A stretch of 64,000 bases of DNA from Motiliproteus sp. SC1-56 (GTDB taxonomy: Bacteria; Pseudomonadota; Gammaproteobacteria; Pseudomonadales; Balneatricaceae), in NCBI RefSeq assembly GCF_017309075.1, contig NZ_JAEMGS010000007.1:124001-188000 (forward strand). Reading direction: 5' to 3'. Below are positions 53,915 to 63,828 of this stretch, one piece after another (the first letter of the stretch is position 1; every line of letters begins with the position of its first letter). A program made the position numbers and the translations under genes. The notes beneath the pieces are model-generated. The model worked only from the letters and a program-made list of their open reading frames with translations, ran no database searches and was not told the DNA's origin.

Positions 53915-54694
53915 ATGATCAAGAAGAAGGAGGCTGGGCGGATACCCGCCGCTCAGCTGGGCGACTGCAAACCCTGGCAGTTGCCGCGGGTGAAAGGGGG
54001 CCACGTGGTGCGCTCACCCTTCGCGGAGAAACAGAAACAGGACGCCCCCCTCGCGGGGGCGTCGGCGCATGTGGCCTCCGGAGAGGTATCCGAGGAGGAG
54101 ATGGAGCCGACCCCGCTGACCGTCGAGGAGCTGGAAAAAATTCGCCAGGACGCCCGGGATGAGGGGCACGAGCAGGGGTATCGGGAAGGCCGTGAAGAAG
54201 GGCATCAGGCGGGGCTAGCCACGGGGCGGGACGAGGGCTACCAAGCCGGATTAAGCCAGGCGCAGGGCGAGATTGATGCCCTTAAAGCGCAGCTTGCTGG
54301 CCTGATCCAGGCGCTCGAGCAGCCGCTGGCAGAGCAGCGGGGCGAGCTGGAGCAGGTGCTGGTGCACCTCGCCACGGAGGCCGCACGGGCGGTGGTCAAC
54401 CGGGAGCTGAACACCCGGCCTGAGCTCTTCCGCCAGGCCGTGGAGGCGGCGATGGACGCGCTGCCGCCTTCGGAGCAGGGGCTGACGTTCATTGTCCACC
54501 CCGACGATGCCCCTCTGCTCAAGGAGATCCAGGACCGGGAAAGGTCCGACTGGGAAATTTATGCCGACAGTGACGTCGCCCGCGGCGGCTTGCGCGTCAA
54601 GGGGCGTCACAGCTACCTGGACTTTACCCGGGAACGGCGGTTCGCCGAGGTTGTTGAACAGCTGCTGGAAAAGCCTGCCGCCGAGGAGGAGTAG
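53915..54694 (+). CDS. fliH: Flagellar assembly protein FliH
   Basis: FliH is the peripheral stalk and negative regulator of the export ATPase FliI. The 259-residue protein has a poorly conserved N terminus. A glycine-repeat helix of the G-x3-G type (residues about 88-117, GHEQGYREGREEGHQAG) is diagnostic of FliH. The conserved C-terminal domain follows (DWEIYADSDVARGGLRVKG). It starts three bases after fliG and precedes fliI by four bases. Confidence 0.95.
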   Translation: MIKKKEAGRIPAAQLGDCKPWQLPRVKGGHVVRSPFAEKQKQDAPLAGASAHVASGEVSEEEMEPTPLTVEELEKIRQDARDEGHEQGYREGREEGHQAGLATGRDEGYQAGLSQAQGEIDALKAQLAGLIQALEQPLAEQRGELEQVLVHLATEAARAVVNRELNTRPELFRQAVEAAMDALPPSEQGLTFIVHPDDAPLLKEIQDRERSDWEIYADSDVARGGLRVKGRHSYLDFTRERRFAEVVEQLLEKPAAEEE

Positions 54695-54697
54695 CCC

Positions 54698-56080
54698 GTG
54701 GCGCCGTTGCTCAAGCGTTTGCAAGCCTACCGTAACCGCTCCCTGGTCCCACCGACGCCCGCGGTCGAGGGGCGTATCACCCGGTTGGTGGGGTTGACCC
54801 TGGAGGCGCGCGGATGCCGGGCGGCGGTGGGGCAGTACTGCCGTATCGAGGTAGCGTCGGATCTGAGTGTCGAAGCCGAGGTGGTCGGCTTCAGCCAGGA
54901 GGGTATCTTCCTGATGCCCCTGGATCGTATCGATGGCCTGCAGCCCGGGGCCCGCGTGGTGCCGCTGGGGGGCGGCTCCAAGGTGCCGGTTGGCCCGGGA
55001 CTGCTGGGGCGGGTGCTCAATGGCGCCGGCCAGCCCCTGGACGGCGCCGGCCCGGTACAGGCGGAGGCCTGGGTGGGGCTCAATGCCGGCACCATCAACC
55101 CCCTGGCCCGTCAGCCCATTCATCAGCCTCTTGACGTGGGCATTCGTGCCATTAACGCGTTGCTCTCGGTGGGGCGCGGCCAGCGCCTGGGGCCGTTTGC
55201 CGGCTCCGGCGTGGGCAAGTCGGTGCTGCTGGGCATGATGACCCGGTTTACCGAGGCCGAGATCATCGTGGTGGGACTGATCGGCGAGCGGGGACGGGAG
55301 GTCAAGGAGTTTATCGAGCAGAGCCTGGGCAAGGAGGGGCTGGCCCGCTCCGTGGTTGTGGCCTCGCCTGCCGACGATTCGCCGCTGATGCGCCTGCGGG
55401 CCTCGGAACTGGCCTCGCGGCTTGCCGAGTATTTTCGTGATCAGGGCAAGAATGTGCTGCTGTTGATGGACTCGCTGACTCGCTATGCTCAGGCGCAGCG
55501 CGAGATTGCCCTGGCGGTGGGTGAGCCGCCGGCCACCAAAGGCTATCCGCCCTCGGTGTTTGCGCGGCTGCCGAAACTGGTGGAGCGGGCCGGCAACGGG
55601 GCCGAAGGCAGCGGCTCGATCACCGCGTTCTATACCGTCCTCACCGAGGGCGACGACCAGCAGGATCCCATTGCCGACGCCGCTCGGGCCATTCTTGACG
55701 GTCACGTGGTGCTGTCGCGGCAGCTGGCAGAGGAGGGGCACTACCCCGCGATCGACGTGGAGGCGTCCATCAGCCGGGCCATGCCCCACGTGGTCAACCC
55801 GCAGCACCTGACGCAGGCGCAGCAGTTCAAGCAGGTCTACTCCCGTTATCTGCAGAACCGTGACCTGATCAGCGTTGGCGCTTACGTCCAGGGCTCGGAC
55901 CCCGAAATTGACCGCGCGGTTGAGCGGATGCCGCACTTCCGTGCCTTTTTGCAGCAGGGGCTGAATGAGAGCTTTGACTTCTCCGAAAGCTACCAGGGAC
56001 TGCATCAGGTGCTCTCGGCGCCGCCGCCACCACCGCGTACCGCCCAGCCGCCCCAGCGCCCGGTACCGCCCCAGCGTTAA
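54698..56080 (+). CDS. fliI: Flagellar export ATPase FliI
   Basis: FliI is the hexameric ATPase of the flagellar type III export gate, related to F1-beta. The 460 residues include Walker A GSGVGKS near 169-175, Walker [14 protein letters not shown], the [10 protein letters not shown] motif and the C-terminal helical domain. The start codon is GTG. A Pro-rich tail ([14 protein letters not shown]) extends the C terminus slightly beyond family average. fliH and fliJ flank it as in most operons. Confidence 0.97.
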   Translation: MAPLLKRLQAYRNRSLVPPTPAVEGRITRLVGLTLEARGCRAAVGQYCRIEVASDLSVEAEVVGFSQEGIFLMPLDRIDGLQPGARVVPLGGGSKVPVGPGLLGRVLNGAGQPLDGAGPVQAEAWVGLNAGTINPLARQPIHQPLDVGIRAINALLSVGRGQRLGPFAGSGVGKSVLLGMMTRFTEAEIIVVGLIGERGREVKEFIEQSLGKEGLARSVVVASPADDSPLMRLRASELASRLAEYFRDQGKNVLLLMDSLTRYAQAQREIALAVGEPPATKGYPPSVFARLPKLVERAGNGAEGSGSITAFYTVLTEGDDQQDPIADAARAILDGHVVLSRQLAEEGHYPAIDVEASISRAMPHVVNPQHLTQAQQFKQVYSRYLQNRDLISVGAYVQGSDPEIDRAVERMPHFRAFLQQGLNESFDFSESYQGLHQVLSAPPPPPRTAQPPQRPVPPQR

Positions 56081-56104
56081 ACCGCCCAACGTTAAGGGGG
56101 AGCG

Positions 56105-56545
56105 ATGAAAAAATCCCAGCGCCTGCAACCCGTTCTGCAGCTGGCCGCGCGCAAGAAACAGCAGGCCGAGCAGCAGTTGGGGCAGGCGCGCCAGCAACTG
56201 CAGGCGGAACAGCAGAAGTTGATTCAGCTCGAAGCTTACCGCGAGGAATATCAGCAGAGCATTCTCGGCCTCGGCCGGGGCGGGACCCAAATCGAGCAGC
56301 TGCGACGCATGCAAGCCTTTCTGGCCCGGCTCTCGGAGGCTATCGATCAGCAGGGGCAGCAGATCGTGATGGCCGAGCAGGTGGTGGCGCAGGCCACTAA
56401 GGCCTGGCAGGTGGCCCACGGGCGTCACCAGGCCATGGATTCACTGATCGAGCGGAGCCGGGACGCGGAGCAGCGTCAAGAAGACAAGCAGTTCCAGAAA
56501 ACCATTGACGAGCTGAGCCAGAACCGGCGCTCCCGGGATACCTGA
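56105..56545 (+). CDS. fliJ: Flagellar export protein FliJ
   Basis: FliJ is a small coiled-coil protein that sits in the FliI ring and contacts FlhA. The 146-residue product is helical and very rich in Gln, Arg and Glu (LAARKKQQAEQQLGQARQQLQAEQQKLIQLEAYREEY), typical of the family. A ribosome site (GGGGGAG) precedes the ATG. It follows fliI by 24 bases. Confidence 0.93.
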   Translation: MKKSQRLQPVLQLAARKKQQAEQQLGQARQQLQAEQQKLIQLEAYREEYQQSILGLGRGGTQIEQLRRMQAFLARLSEAIDQQGQQIVMAEQVVAQATKAWQVAHGRHQAMDSLIERSRDAEQRQEDKQFQKTIDELSQNRRSRDT

Positions 56546-56602
56546 AGGCGGCTTGGCCCCTAATTTGCACTCTTCTGGTAGATGATTTTCCAGGAGCAAC
56601 CC

Positions 56603-58336
56603 ATGTCCACGGCAGCGGCGGTTCATTCACCTTCAGCCAACTCTCCCAAATTTAGCCCCTCGGGGGCGAGAACACCCGGAATCGGGAGCGAAGCGCGGCC
56701 AGAACAGGCAGGGCCGGCCGGGTTTGCCGATGCCCTGTTCAGTCGAATGAACGGCGCCGGCGAGAAGCCCGGCCGCGGTGACACCTTGCCCCAGGGCGGC
56801 GACTCCTTGCCGCTCCCGAAGCCGGCCACTTGGGGCGGGGGGAGTGGGCGACCGGTGACGGCCGGAACAGAAGGTGACGGGCGGCCAGCGGCCTCGACTG
56901 GCGCCAAGCCGCCGGCGAACGGGCCTGCCAAGCCTCAGGGGGGGAGCCGAGACGCTGAAACGGTGGAGGCGCGGCCGGAATCCGCGGCGGACCGGACAGC
57001 CCTGCAACAAGGCGAAGACGGGGGCGAGATGGCGGCTTCCTCGGGCTCGGCACCGACGGACTCAAATGCACAGGCGCAAGCCGGCACTGGCGCGGAGGCC
57101 GGTGCGGAGAGCGTTCAGGAGGAAGCCGCTGATGCCGCGGCTGACGAGCTGCTGGAGGAGGCGCTCAGCGCTGACGAAGGCGACAGCGAGACGCCGGGTG
57201 GAGAAGAGGCCGGCGCTGGCGAGTCTGAAGCCGCCTCCGGGCGGGATGAGGATGGTGGCGGGGTAACCGCCGAGTTTGTTCCCGGGGTAGTGGAACCTGA
57301 GCAGGATGGTCGCGCGCCGGCGTCTGACAGCGTGGGCGCTGATTCCGTGGCGGCGGAGGCCGAGGGAAAGCCCGGAGCCGAAACCGTGGCTTCGGTTGTG
57401 GCGGCCGACGAGAAGGGGGGGGAGCGGGCTCGCCAGGTGGCTGCGGAGCCGGCGGCCGTCCATAACCCCCGGCCCGGCCCAGAGCAGGCGGCTGCCGACG
57501 GTGTGGCCCGGGGCGGCGTCAGCGGCGCTGAGGCTGCAAGGACCGGCGCGCAGGGCGGCGGCCAAGAGATTGGGCGCCAGGCTGAGCAGCTGGCGCGAGC
57601 CCGTGCCGGGGGCGAAGAGAAAGGCGATGAAAGCGCTGAGGCCGAGGGAGAGCGGCGACGCGAGCGGGACTTCTACCGGGCCGGCCGGGAGGGGCTGGAG
57701 CCGGGGCGTCAAAATATAGCCACCAACAAGGGGCAGTTTACGGCGGAGTTCGCCAAAGAATTGACGTTCGATAACCCTTTTCGTAATCTTGGCGCGGTTA
57801 ATTTGAGCAGTCGCGCCGAGGGCCCTGCCGGGCAGCCGCCGGCCAGCCTGGCGCAACTCCAGCAGGCTTACCAGGGCAGCGCCACGGGCGCGACACCCAG
57901 TCTCGCCTTGGGCGAGCGCTTTGGCAGCCAGACCTGGAGCAGCGGCCTTGGCCAGCGGGTGCTTTGGATGGCTAACCAGCAGGTGGGGCGGGCGGAGCTG
58001 CGGCTGGACCCCCCGGAGCTGGGAAGCCTGACGGTAAAGCTGAGCATCAGCCAGGAGCAGGCTTCGGTCAGCTTCACCAGTCCTCACGCCCATGTGCGGG
58101 AGGCTCTGGAGCAGCAGCTCCCCCGGCTGCGGGAAATGCTCGCCGAGAGCGGCCTTAACCTGGAGCAGGCGGATGTTTCCGATCAGTCGCTCTCCCGCGA
58201 GTCCGGCGATGAAGCGGAGGACGGGCGAGGGGCTGGCCGCGGGCGGGGCGGTGAGGAGATGGCGGATGCCGAAGGGCGCGTCGGGCAGGATGTGCCGATG
58301 CGCGCCTCGCTGGCCCTGGTGGACTATTACGCCTAG
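56603..58336 (+). CDS. fliK: Flagellar hook-length control protein FliK
   Basis: FliK measures hook length and switches FlhB export specificity. The ATG at 56603, with AGGAG upstream, gives 577 residues. Most of the length (about 20-390) is a disordered ruler region rich in Ala, Glu, Gly and Asp, unusually acidic. The conserved C-terminal domain starts near 440 and carries VGRAELRLDPPELGSLTVKLSI, the Flg_hook signature. High GC makes other frames stay open here, but only this one shows the domain. Confidence 0.94.
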   Translation: MSTAAAVHSPSANSPKFSPSGARTPGIGSEARPEQAGPAGFADALFSRMNGAGEKPGRGDTLPQGGDSLPLPKPATWGGGSGRPVTAGTEGDGRPAASTGAKPPANGPAKPQGGSRDAETVEARPESAADRTALQQGEDGGEMAASSGSAPTDSNAQAQAGTGAEAGAESVQEEAADAAADELLEEALSADEGDSETPGGEEAGAGESEAASGRDEDGGGVTAEFVPGVVEPEQDGRAPASDSVGADSVAAEAEGKPGAETVASVVAADEKGGERARQVAAEPAAVHNPRPGPEQAAADGVARGGVSGAEAARTGAQGGGQEIGRQAEQLARARAGGEEKGDESAEAEGERRRERDFYRAGREGLEPGRQNIATNKGQFTAEFAKELTFDNPFRNLGAVNLSSRAEGPAGQPPASLAQLQQAYQGSATGATPSLALGERFGSQTWSSGLGQRVLWMANQQVGRAELRLDPPELGSLTVKLSISQEQASVSFTSPHAHVREALEQQLPRLREMLAESGLNLEQADVSDQSLSRESGDEAEDGRGAGRGRGGEEMADAEGRVGQDVPMRASLALVDYYA

Positions 58337-58448
58337 TCGGAGCGCCTCTAACCTCGCCCGGCATTTATGGTATATTTGGCGATTGGCCTGAATAACAAGG
58401 GCCTAGGATGCTGGCCCAGAGTGATTGCGGGAGATTTTGAGGTTACTG

Positions 58449-58964
58449 ATGGCGGAAGATACGGCTCAAGCCGGCGCGGGTAAAAAGTCCAATAAGCTGA
58501 TTATTATCCTGGTGGTGCTGACCGTGGTGCTGGTTGGCGCCCTGGCAGCAGGTGCGGCGTGGTATCTTCTTGCAGGCGACAGCGATTCCGATGCCGCCAT
58601 GGAAGCAGCGCCCGCCAGCAGCAAAAGCGAGGCGATTTACGTCAAGTTGCGAACCCTGGGCGGTAAGCCTTCTTTCGTCGCCAACTTTTACGAGCGCTCC
58701 GGAAGACAGCGTTTTATGCAGATTTACGCTGAAGCGCGCACCCGTGACCCGTTGGTGGCCGAGGCCCTGAAGAAACATATGCCGCTGGTGGTGCACACCC
58801 TCAGCACGCTCTTCTCAAACCAGTCGTTCAGCGATATGCAGTCCGATGCCGGTAAGCGCCGGCTGCGTCAGCAGGCGACGCTCAAGGTCCAGGAAATTCT
58901 CCAGAACGAGATCGGCACCCCCGGTATTGACGAAGTCTTTTTCACTAACTTTGTGATGCAATAG
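58449..58964 (+). CDS. fliL: Flagellar basal body-associated protein FliL
   Basis: FliL is a single-span inner-membrane protein around the stator that supports motor torque. The ATG at 58449 (MAEDTAQAGAG), preceded by GAGG, gives 171 residues. A membrane helix covers about 17-41. The periplasmic stomatin-like domain follows (RFMQIYAEARTRDPLVAEALKKHMPLVVHTL) and ends in VFFTNFVMQ. fliM follows by 15 bases. Confidence 0.95.
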   Translation: MAEDTAQAGAGKKSNKLIIILVVLTVVLVGALAAGAAWYLLAGDSDSDAAMEAAPASSKSEAIYVKLRTLGGKPSFVANFYERSGRQRFMQIYAEARTRDPLVAEALKKHMPLVVHTLSTLFSNQSFSDMQSDAGKRRLRQQATLKVQEILQNEIGTPGIDEVFFTNFVMQ

Positions 58965-58979
58965 GCGGGCTTCACGGGG

Positions 58980-59957
58980 ATGAGCGTCCAGGACTTACTC
59001 TCACAAGACGAAATCGATGCCCTGCTGCATGGGGTCGATGACGGCGACATTGAGACCGACGAAGAGGTCGAGGTCGGTGGTGCCCGCTCCTATGACCTGA
59101 CCAGCCAGGAGCGGATTGTCCGCGGGCGCATGCCCACCCTGGAAATGATCAACGAGCGCTTCGCCCGTTATACCCGTATCAGCCTGTTTAACATCCTTCG
59201 CCGCAGCGCCGACGTCTCCGTCGGCGGGGTCCAGATTCTCAAGTTCGGCGAGTACGTGCACACCCTGTACGTACCGACCAGCCTTAACCTGACCAAGATA
59301 AAGCCCCTGCGGGGGACCAGCCTGTTTATCATGGACGCCAAGCTGGTGTTCAAGTTGGTCGACAATTTCTTCGGGGGTGACGGCCGTCACGCCAAGATTG
59401 AGGGACGCGAATTTACCCCCACCGAGACCCGCATCGTGCAGATGCTGCTCAAGCAGATCTACGTTGATCTGAAAGAGGCCTGGTCGCCGATACTCAAGGT
59501 GGATTTCGAGTACGTTAACTCCGAAGTCAACCCGGCCATGGCCAATATCGTCAGCCCCAGCGAGGTGGTGGTGGTGAGCACCTTCCATATCGAGCTGGAC
59601 GGCGGCGGCGGTGACCTCCACGTGACCATGCCTTACTCCATGCTGGAGCCGATCCGGGAGATTCTGGACGCCGGCGTGCAGAGTGACGTGGATGACAAGG
59701 ACGAGCGCTGGATCAAGGCGCTCAGGGCCGACATCATGGACGCCCGGGTCAACCTGGAAATGACCGTGGCGGAGCGTGAGATTACCTTGCGCGACATTCT
59801 CGAGATGGAGGCCGGCGACGTGATCCCGGTGGAGATCTCCGATCACCTGGTTCTGCGTGCCAACGGTATCCCCACTTTCCGCTGCAAACTCGGGGTGTCC
59901 CGAAAAAACCTGGCGGTGAAGGTGGTTGACCAGATCAAGCGGGCAGAAAACACCTAG
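58980..59957 (+). CDS. fliM: Flagellar motor switch protein FliM
   Basis: FliM is the C-ring protein that binds CheY-P. The 325 residues begin with the CheY-binding peptide LLSQDEIDALLHG. The CheC-like middle domain follows (FKLVDNFFGGDGRHAKIEGREFTPTE) and then the FliN-like SpoA domain (VISVEISDHLV-type, here VIPVEISDHLVLRANG). The length is typical. It lies upstream of fliN in the switch gene order fliLMN. Confidence 0.97.
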   Translation: MSVQDLLSQDEIDALLHGVDDGDIETDEEVEVGGARSYDLTSQERIVRGRMPTLEMINERFARYTRISLFNILRRSADVSVGGVQILKFGEYVHTLYVPTSLNLTKIKPLRGTSLFIMDAKLVFKLVDNFFGGDGRHAKIEGREFTPTETRIVQMLLKQIYVDLKEAWSPILKVDFEYVNSEVNPAMANIVSPSEVVVVSTFHIELDGGGGDLHVTMPYSMLEPIREILDAGVQSDVDDKDERWIKALRADIMDARVNLEMTVAEREITLRDILEMEAGDVIPVEISDHLVLRANGIPTFRCKLGVSRKNLAVKVVDQIKRAENT

Positions 59958-59987
59958 TGCGAAAGTGACAGCCTGAGAGACTAGTGC

Positions 59988-60449
59988 ATGAGTGACGAAA
60001 ACAGTACCTCCGACGAACAGGCGATGGCCGATGAATGGGCGGCGGCGCTTGAGGAGCAGGGTGATGACGGCGGCGTCGAGGATGAATGGGCGGCGGCTAT
60101 GGCCGAGCAAGGGATTGAGCCGGAGCACGATGCGGCCCCGGTGGAGCTTGATGAGCTTCACGACGAAGGCGCGCCGGTCAATATGTCTAACCCCGACCTG
60201 GACGTTATTCTCGACATCCCGGTGACCATTTCCATGGAGGTGGGCAGCACCGAGATCGCCATCCGCAACCTGCTGCAGCTCAACCAGGGGTCGGTGATTG
60301 AGCTCGATCGCATGGCGGGCGAGCCCCTGGATATCAAGGTCAACGGTACCCTGATTGCCCACGGTGAGGTGGTGGTGGTCAACGAGCGCTTTGGTATCCG
60401 CCTGACCGACGTGGTCAGCCCCTCCGAGCGAATTCGGAAGCTTCGCTGA
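59988..60449 (+). CDS. fliN: Flagellar motor switch protein FliN, with duplicated N-terminal motif
   Basis: FliN forms the base of the C ring and docks FliH. The 153-residue protein has a C-terminal SpoA domain (ILDIPVTISMEVGSTEIAIRNLLQLNQGSVIELDRMAGEPLDIKVNG). The acidic N-terminal extension carries two copies of a motif: DEWAAALEEQG at 15-25 and DEWAAAMAEQG at 32-42. A single copy is what I would expect from relatives. fliO begins with the next codon but one after the stop. Confidence 0.97.
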   Translation: MSDENSTSDEQAMADEWAAALEEQGDDGGVEDEWAAAMAEQGIEPEHDAAPVELDELHDEGAPVNMSNPDLDVILDIPVTISMEVGSTEIAIRNLLQLNQGSVIELDRMAGEPLDIKVNGTLIAHGEVVVVNERFGIRLTDVVSPSERIRKLR

Positions 60450-60450
60450 G

Positions 60451-60879
60451 GTGGGCTTGGGGATACGGTCGGCGGCGTGGCCGATGCTTGCGCTGGCAGC
60501 ACCGGCGCTGGCCGCCGAGCCGGAGAAAAAGTCCGGACCGCCGGAGCTGATGTCCGGCGACGCCCTGGGGCAGATGCTGCTGGGGCTGGTGCTGGTGCTG
60601 GTGCTGATCTTTGCGCTGGCCTGGCTGGTGCGTCGCTTGGGCGGCACCGGCGGTTTTGGCAGTCGCGGCTTCAAGGTGGTCGCAAGCCTCCCCCTGGGGG
60701 CCCGGGAGCGGCTGGTGCTGGTGCAGGCCGGCTCCCGTCAGCTCCTGCTGGGAGTGGCCCCGGGGCGGGTGAACCTGCTGCACGAATACGAACAGCCGCT
60801 GCTGGAGCCTTCCTCCCCGGTGGCGGAGGGGGCCTTCTCCCAGCGCCTGCGTGAAGCGCTCAAGGGGCGCGACGCATGA
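60451..60879 (+). CDS. fliO: Flagellar biosynthesis protein FliO
   Basis: FliO assists assembly of the FliP ring of the export gate. The 142-residue product has a hydrophobic N terminus resembling a signal sequence ([13 protein letters not shown]) and a strong membrane helix at about 42-60. A positively charged cytoplasmic domain follows ([29 protein letters not shown]). The start is GTG right after the fliN stop. It overlaps fliP by four bases (ATGA). Confidence 0.92.
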   Translation: MGLGIRSAAWPMLALAAPALAAEPEKKSGPPELMSGDALGQMLLGLVLVLVLIFALAWLVRRLGGTGGFGSRGFKVVASLPLGARERLVLVQAGSRQLLLGVAPGRVNLLHEYEQPLLEPSSPVAEGAFSQRLREALKGRDA

Positions 60880-61622
60880 GGTTTTGGCGCTTGCTGATGG
60901 CGGCCGGGGTGCTGCTGCTGCCCGTGAGCGGGCTGGCCCAGGAAGCGGGCATTCCCGCGGTCACCCTGACCACTGAGCCGGACGGGGGGCAGAGTTACTC
61001 GGTGACGTTGCAGATCCTGGCGCTGATGACGGCGCTCAGTTTTCTGCCGGCGGCCGTGATGATGATGACCTCCTTCACCCGGATCATTATCGTGTTCGCG
61101 ATTCTGCGTCAGGCCCTGGGATTGCAGCAGACGCCGTCAAACCAGATTTTGGTGGGGCTGGCCATCTTTCTTACCTTTTTCATCATGTCGCCGGTGCTTG
61201 AGCGGGTCAATCAGCAGGCGATTCAGCCCTACCTGGACGCCCAGTTGACCCCGCTGGAGGCGCTTCAGACCGCTTCAGAGCCCTTCCGTGCTTTTATGCT
61301 GGAGCAGACCCGGGAGGACGACATTGCGCTGTTCGTGCGCATTTCAGGCGCGGAGCAGCTGGAGTCCCCGGAAACCGTTCCCTTCAACATCCTGGTGCCT
61401 GCCTTTGTCACCAGTGAGCTGAAGACCGCGTTCCAGATCGGCTTTATGCTGTTCATTCCCTTTCTGATCATTGATATCGTGGTGGCCAGCGTGCTGATGG
61501 CCATGGGGATGATGATGCTCTCGCCGGTGATCATCTCGCTGCCGTTCAAAATCATGCTGTTCGTGCTGGTGGACGGCTGGTCCATGGTGATCGGCACCAT
61601 CGCGGCCAGCTTCGGAACCTAG
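60876..61622 (+). CDS. fliP: Flagellar export gate protein FliP
   Basis: FliP forms the core of the export channel with FliQ and FliR. The 248-residue precursor has a signal peptide ([17 protein letters not shown]). Conserved segments follow: [41 protein letters not shown], and the C-terminal [29 protein letters not shown]. It is full length, and translation is probably coupled to fliO through the ATGA overlap. Confidence 0.98.
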   Translation: MRFWRLLMAAGVLLLPVSGLAQEAGIPAVTLTTEPDGGQSYSVTLQILALMTALSFLPAAVMMMTSFTRIIIVFAILRQALGLQQTPSNQILVGLAIFLTFFIMSPVLERVNQQAIQPYLDAQLTPLEALQTASEPFRAFMLEQTREDDIALFVRISGAEQLESPETVPFNILVPAFVTSELKTAFQIGFMLFIPFLIIDIVVASVLMAMGMMMLSPVIISLPFKIMLFVLVDGWSMVIGTIAASFGT

Positions 61623-61630
61623 GAGGCGTC

Positions 61631-61900
61631 ATGGAACAGGGGGTGGTGCTCGACCTCTACCGCGAAGCCTTTTTTATGATCATCCTGATCGTCTCGGTCC
61701 TGGTGGTGCCGGGGTTGATCGTGGGGCTGATTATCGCCGTCTTTCAGGCGGCCACCCAGATCAACGAGCAGACCCTGAGCTTTCTGCCGCGCCTGCTGGT
61801 GACGCTGGGGGCGGTCATGTGGGCGGGCTCGTGGATCCTCACGACCCTGACCGACTACTTCGATTTCCTCTTCCACAACATTCCCCTGCTGATCGGGTAA
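61631..61900 (+). CDS. fliQ: Flagellar export gate protein FliQ
   Basis: FliQ is an 89-residue protein with two membrane helices that wraps the FliP-FliR channel. It contains the family motif LIVGLIIAVFQAATQINEQTLSFLPR. An AGGAGG ribosome site lies directly upstream. It is tightly packed between fliP and fliR. Confidence 0.97.
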   Translation: MEQGVVLDLYREAFFMIILIVSVLVVPGLIVGLIIAVFQAATQINEQTLSFLPRLLVTLGAVMWAGSWILTTLTDYFDFLFHNIPLLIG

Positions 61901-61910
61901 CGGGGCCGGC

Positions 61911-62702
61911 ATGCTGGAGCTGAACATCGGCGAGCTGGTCCAGTGGATGACCCGCTTCCTCTGGCCGCTGTTTCGCATCGCCGCATTTTTTATGGTGGTA
62001 CCGATGATCGGCACCCAGCTGGTTCCGGCGCGGGTGAGACTCACCTTTGCCCTGGTGGTGGCCCTGGTGGTGGCCCCCTTGTTGCCGCCCATGCCGGTGG
62101 TGGAGGGGCTCAGTTTCGGCATCGTGGTGATCGTTGCCCAGCAGCTGCTGATCGGTTTTGCCCTGGGCTTCATGGTACAGGTTTTTTTCCACATCTTTGT
62201 CCTGGCCGGTCAGCTTATTTCCACTCAGATGGGTCTCGGTTTCGCGTCCGTTTCCGACCCGTCCAACGGGGTGTCGGTGGTGGTGGTGAGTCAGTTCTAC
62301 CTGATGCTGACAATGATGCTTTTCCTCAGCATGAACGGTCACTTGGTGCTGGTAGACGTGATCGTTGACAGCTTCCGGGTGATTCCGGTCGGAATGGAGG
62401 GGATGGGAAGCGCTTCGTTGTGGATGCTGGCATCGACGGGGGGGTGGATGTTCGCCAGTGCGCTGGTGCTTGCACTTCCCGCCCTGATCGCCCTGCTGAT
62501 CGTTAACTTTGCCTTTGGCATCATGACCAAGGCATCACCGCAGCTGAATATCTTTGCCATCGGCTTCCCGTTCACCATGCTGTTCGGGCTGTTTATCACC
62601 TGGGTCGCCCTGGCGGGATTCCTGGGGCAATACCAGGTGCTGGCGGAGGCTGTGATGGAGCAGGTGGCGGAACTGTTGAGATTGGGAGGCGCCGGTGGCT
62701 GA
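61911..62702 (+). CDS. fliR: Flagellar export gate protein FliR
   Basis: FliR is the single-copy subunit that closes the FliP5-FliQ4 export channel. The 263 residues form several membrane helices, with the conserved RIAAFFMVVPMIGTQLVPARVRLTFAL and LAGQLISTQMGLGFASVSDPSNG segments. It overlaps the flhB start by eight bases, as in many genomes where the two are translationally coupled or even fused. Confidence 0.97.
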   Translation: MLELNIGELVQWMTRFLWPLFRIAAFFMVVPMIGTQLVPARVRLTFALVVALVVAPLLPPMPVVEGLSFGIVVIVAQQLLIGFALGFMVQVFFHIFVLAGQLISTQMGLGFASVSDPSNGVSVVVVSQFYLMLTMMLFLSMNGHLVLVDVIVDSFRVIPVGMEGMGSASLWMLASTGGWMFASALVLALPALIALLIVNFAFGIMTKASPQLNIFAIGFPFTMLFGLFITWVALAGFLGQYQVLAEAVMEQVAELLRLGGAGG

Positions 62703-63828
62703 GTCGGAGTCCGGTCAGGAAAAAACAGAAGAACCCACGGCGAAACGCCTTCAGGACGCCAGGGAAAAGGGGGATATCGCCCGCTCCAAGGAGCTGACCA
62801 CCACGGTGCTGCTGATGGCCGCCGCCGCCGGCCTGATGGTGTTCGGTACCCAGATCGCCGCTGATCTGGAAGGAATGATGAAGTACAACTTCGCCCTCAG
62901 CCGGCAGGATGTGTTCGACCCGGCCCTGATTTTCCGTCATCTCGGCGACTCCGCAGCGGAGATGCTCTGGTCCCTCTCCGGATTTTTCCTGATGGTGGTA
63001 ATCGCCGCGCTGGTCGGGCCCACGGCCCTGGGCGGTTGGAACTTCAGCAGCCAGGCCCTGGCCCCGAAGTTCAGCCGCATCAATCCGCTGGCGGGGCTCA
63101 AGAGGATGTTTTCGATGAAGGCCCTGGTCGAGCTGGCCAAGGCGTTGGCTAAGTTCCTGCTGGTGGGCGCGTTGTGCGTCTTGATCCTGCTGCAGCAGCA
63201 GAACGACCTGCTGGCCATGGGCTACGAGGCGGTCGTGCCAGCGATGAAGCACGGCATGGAAGTGTTCGGCTGGGCCTTTTTGCTGATGTGCGCCACCCTG
63301 ATCCTGATCGCCGCGGTGGATGTTCCTTTTCAGCTTTATGACCACAACAAAAAGTTGAAAATGACCCTGCAGGAGGTCAAGGATGAAATGAAAAACACCG
63401 AGGGTAAGCCCGAGGTGAAAGGGCGCATCCGCCAGTTGCAGCGGGAGATGAGCCAGCGGCGCATGATGGGCGAGGTGCCCGAGGCGGACGTGGTGATCAC
63501 CAACCCGACCCATTTCTCGGTGGCGCTCAAGTATGCCGAGGGCGGCGAAGGGGCGCCTGTGCTGGTGGCTAAGGGGCAGGACCAGATCGCCCTCAAAATT
63601 AGGGAGGTGGCTCGGGAGCACGAGGTGGCCATTGTCGAGGCGCCGGCGCTGGCGCGAGCGCTTTACTTCAACACTGAGCTGGACGAGGAGATTCCCGAGT
63701 CCCTGTTCGTAGCCGTGGCCCAGGTGCTGGCCTACGTCTATCAGCTCAAGCGTTATCGCCAGCACCGGGGCCCGCGTCCGGGCGATCTGGGCGAAATCCC
63801 GGTACCGAGCGAGCTGCGCCAGGAGTAA
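62695..63828 (+). CDS. flhB: Flagellar export switch protein FlhB
   Basis: FlhB sets substrate specificity of the export gate. The 377 residues open with SGQEKTEEPTAKRLQDAREKGDIARSKEL, four membrane helices follow, then the cytoplasmic domain. The self-cleavage motif Asn270-Pro-Thr-His is intact (VVITNPTHFSVAL), so the FliK-triggered switch should work. The start is GTG within the fliR end. The downstream neighbour, outside the window, is expected to be flhA. Confidence 0.97.
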   Translation: MAESESGQEKTEEPTAKRLQDAREKGDIARSKELTTTVLLMAAAAGLMVFGTQIAADLEGMMKYNFALSRQDVFDPALIFRHLGDSAAEMLWSLSGFFLMVVIAALVGPTALGGWNFSSQALAPKFSRINPLAGLKRMFSMKALVELAKALAKFLLVGALCVLILLQQQNDLLAMGYEAVVPAMKHGMEVFGWAFLLMCATLILIAAVDVPFQLYDHNKKLKMTLQEVKDEMKNTEGKPEVKGRIRQLQREMSQRRMMGEVPEADVVITNPTHFSVALKYAEGGEGAPVLVAKGQDQIALKIREVAREHEVAIVEAPALARALYFNTELDEEIPESLFVAVAQVLAYVYQLKRYRQHRGPRPGDLGEIPVPSELRQE

